From: Deinococcus seoulensis
Lineage (GTDB): Bacteria; Deinococcota; Deinococci; Deinococcales; Deinococcaceae
DNA length: 38,304 nucleotides
Reading direction: 5' to 3'
Assembly (NCBI RefSeq): GCF_014648115.1
Contig: NZ_BMQM01000036.1
Span: 1-38,304 of the forward strand
The notes below the pieces were generated by a model. It saw only the letters and a list, made by a program, of their open reading frames with translations. It was not told where the DNA came from and did not search any database. Positions 34,673 through 38,304 of the stretch are shown here, piece by piece (position 1 is the stretch's first letter; every line of letters starts with the position of its first letter). The translations under genes and the position numbers were made by a program.

Positions 34673-35809
34673 ACCTGACTACCCTTCAAAACGGGGCATG
34701 AGTGTGCTCAAGGTGCGCCAGGATGCGCCGGACGGATACAGCAGAAGATCCTGGAGATGATCAAGCCCGAGTCGAAACACGGACACCGCACGGTGTCCGT
34801 GTTTCTTTACTTTGGTAGCTGTTCGACGTGCCACGACCTCGCCCGTCACGCACGCCCAGATGAAGGCGACGCTGACGACCGTCAGGAGCGAAGACACTCG
34901 CTCGGGGCGCGTCAGACCCGTATCTTCCAGGTTGAACCCTCTGGTTTTCAACGCGGCGTGCAGATTTTCTGTTTGCCAGCGCAGGGCATACCGGCGCATG
35001 TTCGGCAGGGCGTGCCCCCGATACGCCAGGTACAGCATGTCACCGGCTGCGTTTTTCGTGGCCGCCACCCGCAGATTCACACCGTAGATGCGGGTCTGGC
35101 GATGCCAGACCCTGACTTCACCCACCTGAAGGTTCTTGAAGACCGCCCAGACCGGCATGCCGTGCGCGCCGATCGTGGCGCGAGCTGGGAGACGAATGCA
35201 GGGTGCAACCCCGTGCTGGTCGAGGAATCGAAACCAGTGCTGCCCAATGAATTCACGATCCGCGAGCAGGCACCGGATCTCCCGATCTGGGCAGAGCTTC
35301 AGGAAGCGCTCCACGAGCGCTTCCCGGACACAGGAACGACTGGCCCCACCGTGCGGGAGCAGTGTCCACATCAGCGGCAAACTGAACCCGTTCCACACGG
35401 CAGAGAGCAGGAGAATATTGACGTCCTGTTGGCCAAGTTTCCAGTTGGTGCGATCGAGAATGAGGTCGACTGGGCCGGGCGGGAGAAAGGACAAGGCGAA
35501 TCGGGGGAACAGTGCCTCAGGAAACGGGAACTGGACGAACCGGCAGAGCCGCTGATACCGAGTCGTCAACGAGCCAGGGAGGGCAACATGCGTCTTCAGG
35601 CTGTACAGGACGACGGTGCGCGCCTGAATGACCGCCAGGATCAGGGCCGTGAAGACGACGAGGCGGCGAGCGTCCACAGGGAAAGCAGACCGCAAGGCGG
35701 TCTGCAAGGTATCGTGAGGTGGTCGGCTCCTAAGGGTTTTCATCGCAGAAATACCGTACAGGAGCCGACTTTCTGCTGCCTACTGTGCGTTTTGAAGGGT
35801 AGTCAGGTA
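34673..35809 (-). mobile_element. IS4-family insertion sequence, 1137 bp, intact
   Basis: Terminal inverted repeats ACCTGACTACCCTTCAAAAC (34673-34692) and its inverted match ending at 35809, 21 bp in all. The single transposase gene is intact and its stop lies in the left repeat. No target duplication is visible; the left flank (GGGGTCATAC) and right flank (ACCTGCCACC) differ, so a deletion or recombination has occurred on one side. The right flank is the tail of an IS630-type transposase gene. Confidence 0.9.
34679..35743 (-). CDS. IS4-family transposase
   Basis: 354 residues. DDE residues: LILDRTNWKLG (first Asp), CLLADREFIG (second) and YALRWQTENLHAALKTRGFNLEDTGLT (Y-R-W-E-K signature). 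Full length and without frameshift, unlike the other two IS4-type transposases of the window, so this is the one likely to be active. It starts at ATG 35743, inside the right end of the element. Confidence 0.95.
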   Translation of the reverse strand: MKTLRSRPPHDTLQTALRSAFPVDARRLVVFTALILAVIQARTVVLYSLKTHVALPGSLTTRYQRLCRFVQFPFPEALFPRFALSFLPPGPVDLILDRTNWKLGQQDVNILLLSAVWNGFSLPLMWTLLPHGGASRSCVREALVERFLKLCPDREIRCLLADREFIGQHWFRFLDQHGVAPCIRLPARATIGAHGMPVWAVFKNLQVGEVRVWHRQTRIYGVNLRVAATKNAAGDMLYLAYRGHALPNMRRYALRWQTENLHAALKTRGFNLEDTGLTRPERVSSLLTVVSVAFIWACVTGEVVARRTATKVKKHGHRAVSVFRLGLDHLQDLLLYPSGASWRTLSTLMPRFEG

Positions 35810-35994
35810 CCTGCCACCGTATTCACCGGAGTTCAATCCGATTGAGAAGGTATGGGCATACGTGAAGCGGAACGTCTTGGGGACTTTCTGCGCCAGGACG
35901 ACAAAGGAACTGAGGAGACGGCTGCGTGCGGGCTGGCAGAGGATTCGGTACATAAAGTTGCCGCAGCACCTCATGGCGGCGACTTCAATTTAAA
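35809..35994 (+). pseudogene. IS630-family transposase, C-terminal remnant
   Basis: Reading from 35809: YLPPYSPEFNPIEKVWAYVK, then a basic tail to a TAA at 35992. LPPYSPxxNPIExxW is the hallmark of the IS630 DDE domain, with the last catalytic Glu in NPIEKVW. Everything before it is missing and replaced by the IS4 element, whose end provides the first base. Too short for the listed frames; clear on inspection. Confidence 0.85.
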
Positions 35995-36170
35995 CCGCCA
36001 TCAATAAAAACCGACTTTTTCCCGTTGACAACACACCTTTCTAATCATGTGATTCATGAGAAATCTCCGATGGTGAGCTTCAGATACATGCGGCGACCTT
36101 ACTCCTTTGAATCCTTTACCTTGAGCAAGCCGACCGGGAATTCTGGGATTCGGCAGGTCCTTAAAGCAAT

Positions 36171-36203
36171 GCAGTGTTTGTCATATGTCATGACAAACAC
36201 TGC
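36171..36203 (+). promoter_or_regulatory. Perfect 14-bp inverted repeat before the protease gene
   Basis: GCAGTGTTTGTCAT (36171-36184) and its exact complement (36190-36203) are split by ATGTC. It ends 40 bases before the GTG start. Without a T-run it could be an operator or a leader hairpin; it lies in the 250-base gap 35995-36242, in which the sequence is more AT-rich than average and otherwise featureless. Confidence 0.55.
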
Positions 36204-36242
36204 AGCCTCTGCCCTTGTCGCTCTTTCCTAAAAGGAGTCATC

Positions 36243-37577
36243 GTGAAACGACGCTTTATCACCGGCATTTGCTGTTCTGTTCTGCTTCTGGCCAGCTGCA
36301 ACAAAAATGAGGCACCAATTGGTAGCCAGAATGACCTGCCCTCTTCGCTCAATGCCCAAGGTGAACCCTACAGCCCCCAGATTTTTATTGGCAAAGGCGC
36401 AGACGCTGAATTCTCGAGGTTCGCCAATAAATTGCCAGGTTTCGGCGGTATGTACATTGATCCGGATGGCACACCGGTGATTTACGTCAAAAACCCAGGC
36501 CGAGATGCTCGTCTCCTGCAGGAATTACATGGTCAGGTCCAACGAATTAGTGCTCACCGAGAACGAACCAAAGGCAACAAGCCAGTCAAAAAGCAGCCTC
36601 AGAACTATGTTCTGAAAAAAGCAAACTATGATTACCGGGACTTGGCCAGCGCAAAGATCAAGCTGCGTGATCTTCTCAGTGATTCTCGTTTGACGGGCAT
36701 CGATATTCGTGAAGACCTGAACATGGTGGAATTGCTGGTCAGAAGTGAGGCAGATATTCCAGGAGTGCAGGAGGCAGCCAAACGCCTCTCCCTCCCTGAC
36801 CGAATGATCCACGTCACCACCCGGCCTCCTCAGCAGTACACGCGCACCCTGCGGGATAGAGCAAATCCAAATTACCCGCTCGTCGGTGGGTTACAGACGG
36901 CTGGCAACCTGACTTGCACCATGGGTTTCAACGCAACAATTGAGAAAGATGGTGTCTCCAAGTACGGCATGATCACCGCCTCGCACTGCTCGGACAACTC
37001 CATCGGTGTTGTTACTGGCACCCGCTTCGTTCAGCCGCTGAACTATGGCTTTTACGACACGATAGGGTATGAAACCGTTGATCCGGCCACGTTCCCGTGT
37101 GCGAAATCGGCCAAATGTCGGTATAGCGATTCTATCTTTATTGAGTATCAACCTAACCTCATCACCAACCCCAGCGCTCTTGCCGCCCCGACGTCCCTTT
37201 CGAACAGCAGTTCATTCAACTTGAATATTTACGAAGATAGCTTCTACTTTATTCAAACGGCAGGCGAGATTGAGTACTACGGCGACACGCTTTATAAGAT
37301 TGGCCGCACCAGCGGGATGCAGGCAGGCACCATAACGCGCACGTGTGTCGACAGCACTCCCGTTGACGGCGTGGTCTATCTTTGCCAGATGGAAGCCAAT
37401 GCGTACAACGCTGAGGGTGACAGCGGCGGGCCTGTATTCTCCGTAAATCGGGACAACACCATTAATCTGCTGGGACTAACGTCTGGCCGCCCCGGCATTA
37501 TTCCGTCCCTGATTTACCACCCCTGGTACCAAATTGCGGACGATTTCTACCGGGAAGGGTATGGCTTGTACTTCTAA
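36243..37577 (+). CDS. Secreted trypsin-like serine protease (lipoprotein)
   Basis: 444 residues from GTG 36243, which has AAAAGGAGT upstream; the frame is open to 36174. Lipobox LLLASC (about residues 13-18). A pro-region of about 200 residues is followed by a chymotrypsin-fold protease with His248 (GMITASHCSDN), Asp296 (YSDSIFIEY) and Ser394 (EGDSGGPVFS), as in streptogrisin or alpha-lytic-type enzymes. Pairs of Cys (TCTMG, SHCSD; CAKSAKC; TCVDS..LC) suggest disulfides, so it acts outside the cytoplasm. Its end overlaps the next gene by 17 bases. AT content is higher than in neighbours, hinting at transfer. Confidence 0.9.
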   Translation: MKRRFITGICCSVLLLASCNKNEAPIGSQNDLPSSLNAQGEPYSPQIFIGKGADAEFSRFANKLPGFGGMYIDPDGTPVIYVKNPGRDARLLQELHGQVQRISAHRERTKGNKPVKKQPQNYVLKKANYDYRDLASAKIKLRDLLSDSRLTGIDIREDLNMVELLVRSEADIPGVQEAAKRLSLPDRMIHVTTRPPQQYTRTLRDRANPNYPLVGGLQTAGNLTCTMGFNATIEKDGVSKYGMITASHCSDNSIGVVTGTRFVQPLNYGFYDTIGYETVDPATFPCAKSAKCRYSDSIFIEYQPNLITNPSALAAPTSLSNSSSFNLNIYEDSFYFIQTAGEIEYYGDTLYKIGRTSGMQAGTITRTCVDSTPVDGVVYLCQMEANAYNAEGDSGGPVFSVNRDNTINLLGLTSGRPGIIPSLIYHPWYQIADDFYREGYGLYF

Positions 37578-38193
37578 ACGTGTGCCACTGGCAACCACGC
37601 TGGCGGGGTTCCTGCTGGTCAGCATAAATGCAGGGCAAGCCAGCGTGACAATTCCTGTGCTTCCACCAGGGCAGCGCACCCCAGCGCCCACCACGGCGGT
37701 CCAGAACGTGCAGAATCTGCAGGTCGTCCGGCCTCAACGGGTCGGCAATCAGCCGATCCGCACTGCCTTGACCATCACCACGCCCCGTCAGACTGGGCAG
37801 CCAGTGCTCTTCCAGGGCGCCGTCACACCAGCAGGGCAGCAGGGCGCCCGGGTGAACATCCTCCCACCCGGTCAACTCGATTTTGCTGTCTTCAATGCGG
37901 CAGGCGAACTGAGTTGGAATTGCCTAGGCAACAAAACGTATTACCCGGAAGGTAGATGGATGCGACTTTCACCGCTCGCGTCCATTCAAGGTTCATGCCT
38001 GTGGAATGGCACAGGGAATGGGGGTGAGGCCTTGCCCTCTGGTCGCTACTTTGCCGTGGCTGTACTCCCTTCTGGCGATTCAACCGTTCGCGGGAGCTAC
38101 CAGAGCGCGGTATACAGTTTCTGCCTGTCGGCACAGAGGGAGACCAGTCCACCATGCGCCTTGGCGGACCTTCCTACAGCGCTTCGATTCTGA
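37561..38193 (+). CDS. Secreted BsuPI-like protease-inhibitor candidate
   Basis: 210 residues from ATG 37561 (MACTSKRVPLATTLAGFLLVSINAGQAS), with a signal peptide. Residues about 100-190 (LDFAVFNAAGELSWNCLGNKTYYPEGRWMRLSPLASIQGSCLWNGTGNGGEALPSGRYFAVAVLP) follow the BsuPI pattern: xFxVxDxxGxxxW, a proline/glycine turn, W-x-G, then ALPxGxYxxxAxL. BsuPI is an intracellular proteinase inhibitor of Bacillus; here the protein is exported. It overlaps the protease gene by 17 bases, so both are probably made together, and may protect the cell envelope or another secreted protein from the protease. The match is by eye; a beta-sandwich binding protein is the alternative. Confidence 0.65.
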   Translation: MACTSKRVPLATTLAGFLLVSINAGQASVTIPVLPPGQRTPAPTTAVQNVQNLQVVRPQRVGNQPIRTALTITTPRQTGQPVLFQGAVTPAGQQGARVNILPPGQLDFAVFNAAGELSWNCLGNKTYYPEGRWMRLSPLASIQGSCLWNGTGNGGEALPSGRYFAVAVLPSGDSTVRGSYQSAVYSFCLSAQRETSPPCALADLPTALRF

Positions 38194-38239
38194 TGATCCA
38201 CGGCTGGAAGTCAATCTCCTTGGCAAATCAGAATGGTTG

Positions 38240-38304
38240 ACTGACATCTTTCAGTTTTAAGCCGCATGCTGGCGAGTGCCGTCCCAGACGGCCAAAATCC
38301 GTTC
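38240..38304. repeat. Right copy of 65-bp terminal inverted repeat
   Basis: Reverse complement of bases 1-65 with one mismatch, ending exactly at the last base of the window. If the ends were joined the two copies would form a 130-bp near-perfect palindrome. See the left copy. Confidence 0.9.

Noticed and set aside
34757..35845. 362-codon plus-strand frame across the third IS
   Set aside because: Antisense to an intact DDE transposase and crosses the element's end.

Overview
The window looks like a complete or nearly complete accessory replicon of a Deinococcus-type bacterium. It is GC-rich, its proteins resemble Deinococcus plasmid proteins, and it carries a Deinococcus-like small palindromic repeat and several IS4-family elements. 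The genus is inferred from recall of protein families, not from a search. The two ends carry a 65-bp inverted repeat (64/65 identical), so the 38.3 kb is either a linear element, a large TIR-bounded element, a circular plasmid cut at a palindrome, or a contig that stopped in a repeat.

Layout. 0.3-2.5 kb: a two-gene TerB-AAA / TerD stress operon behind a long hairpin. 2.5-7.2 kb: plasmid maintenance, with a putative replication initiator whose 3' end holds the first of six 19-bp iterons, a second DNA-binding-type protein, a small excisionase-like HTH protein and an unknown protein behind a likely operator. 7.4-11.1 kb: a mobilization module (candidate oriT with repeated CGCACGT, RHH protein, relaxase, small membrane protein, VirD4/TraG-like coupling protein) without a type IV channel. 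11.1-13.1 kb: a zinc-ribbon protein, a small palindromic repeat and a frameshifted IS4-family element with clear terminal repeats.

13.1-25.7 kb reads as a decayed Tn3-family transposon with cargo. A 38-bp Tn3-type terminal repeat at 13134 is followed by a sulfite-related block (LysR regulator, TDT exporter, broken sulfite oxidase), an ECF sigma/anti-sigma pair with secreted-protein genes (paired lipoprotein repeat, YncE-like beta-propeller, DUF305), and a convergent fluoride operon (fluC plus two DUF190 genes behind a fluoride riboswitch). A second Tn3-type repeat, a res-like region, tnpR and a frameshifted tnpA follow. tnpA has lost its 3' end and is joined in frame to the nuclease domain of a CoiA-like competence protein, which is translationally coupled to an unknown protein.

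25.7-38.3 kb: an IS4-family element with a perfect 9-bp target duplication sits about 110 bp upstream of a 1035-codon lipoprotein that looks like an undescribed polymorphic toxin with a restriction-endonuclease-like C-terminus, followed by a candidate immunity gene. Next come a vapB-vapC-xer operon on the minus strand, an unknown gene, an intact IS4-family element next to the tail of an IS630-type transposase, and finally a secreted trypsin-like lipoprotein protease overlapping a gene for a BsuPI-like protease inhibitor. Plausible themes are inter-bacterial competition (toxin/immunity, protease/inhibitor), anion and oxidant stress (sulfite, fluoride, Ter) and plasmid stability (TA, Xer, iterons, mob).
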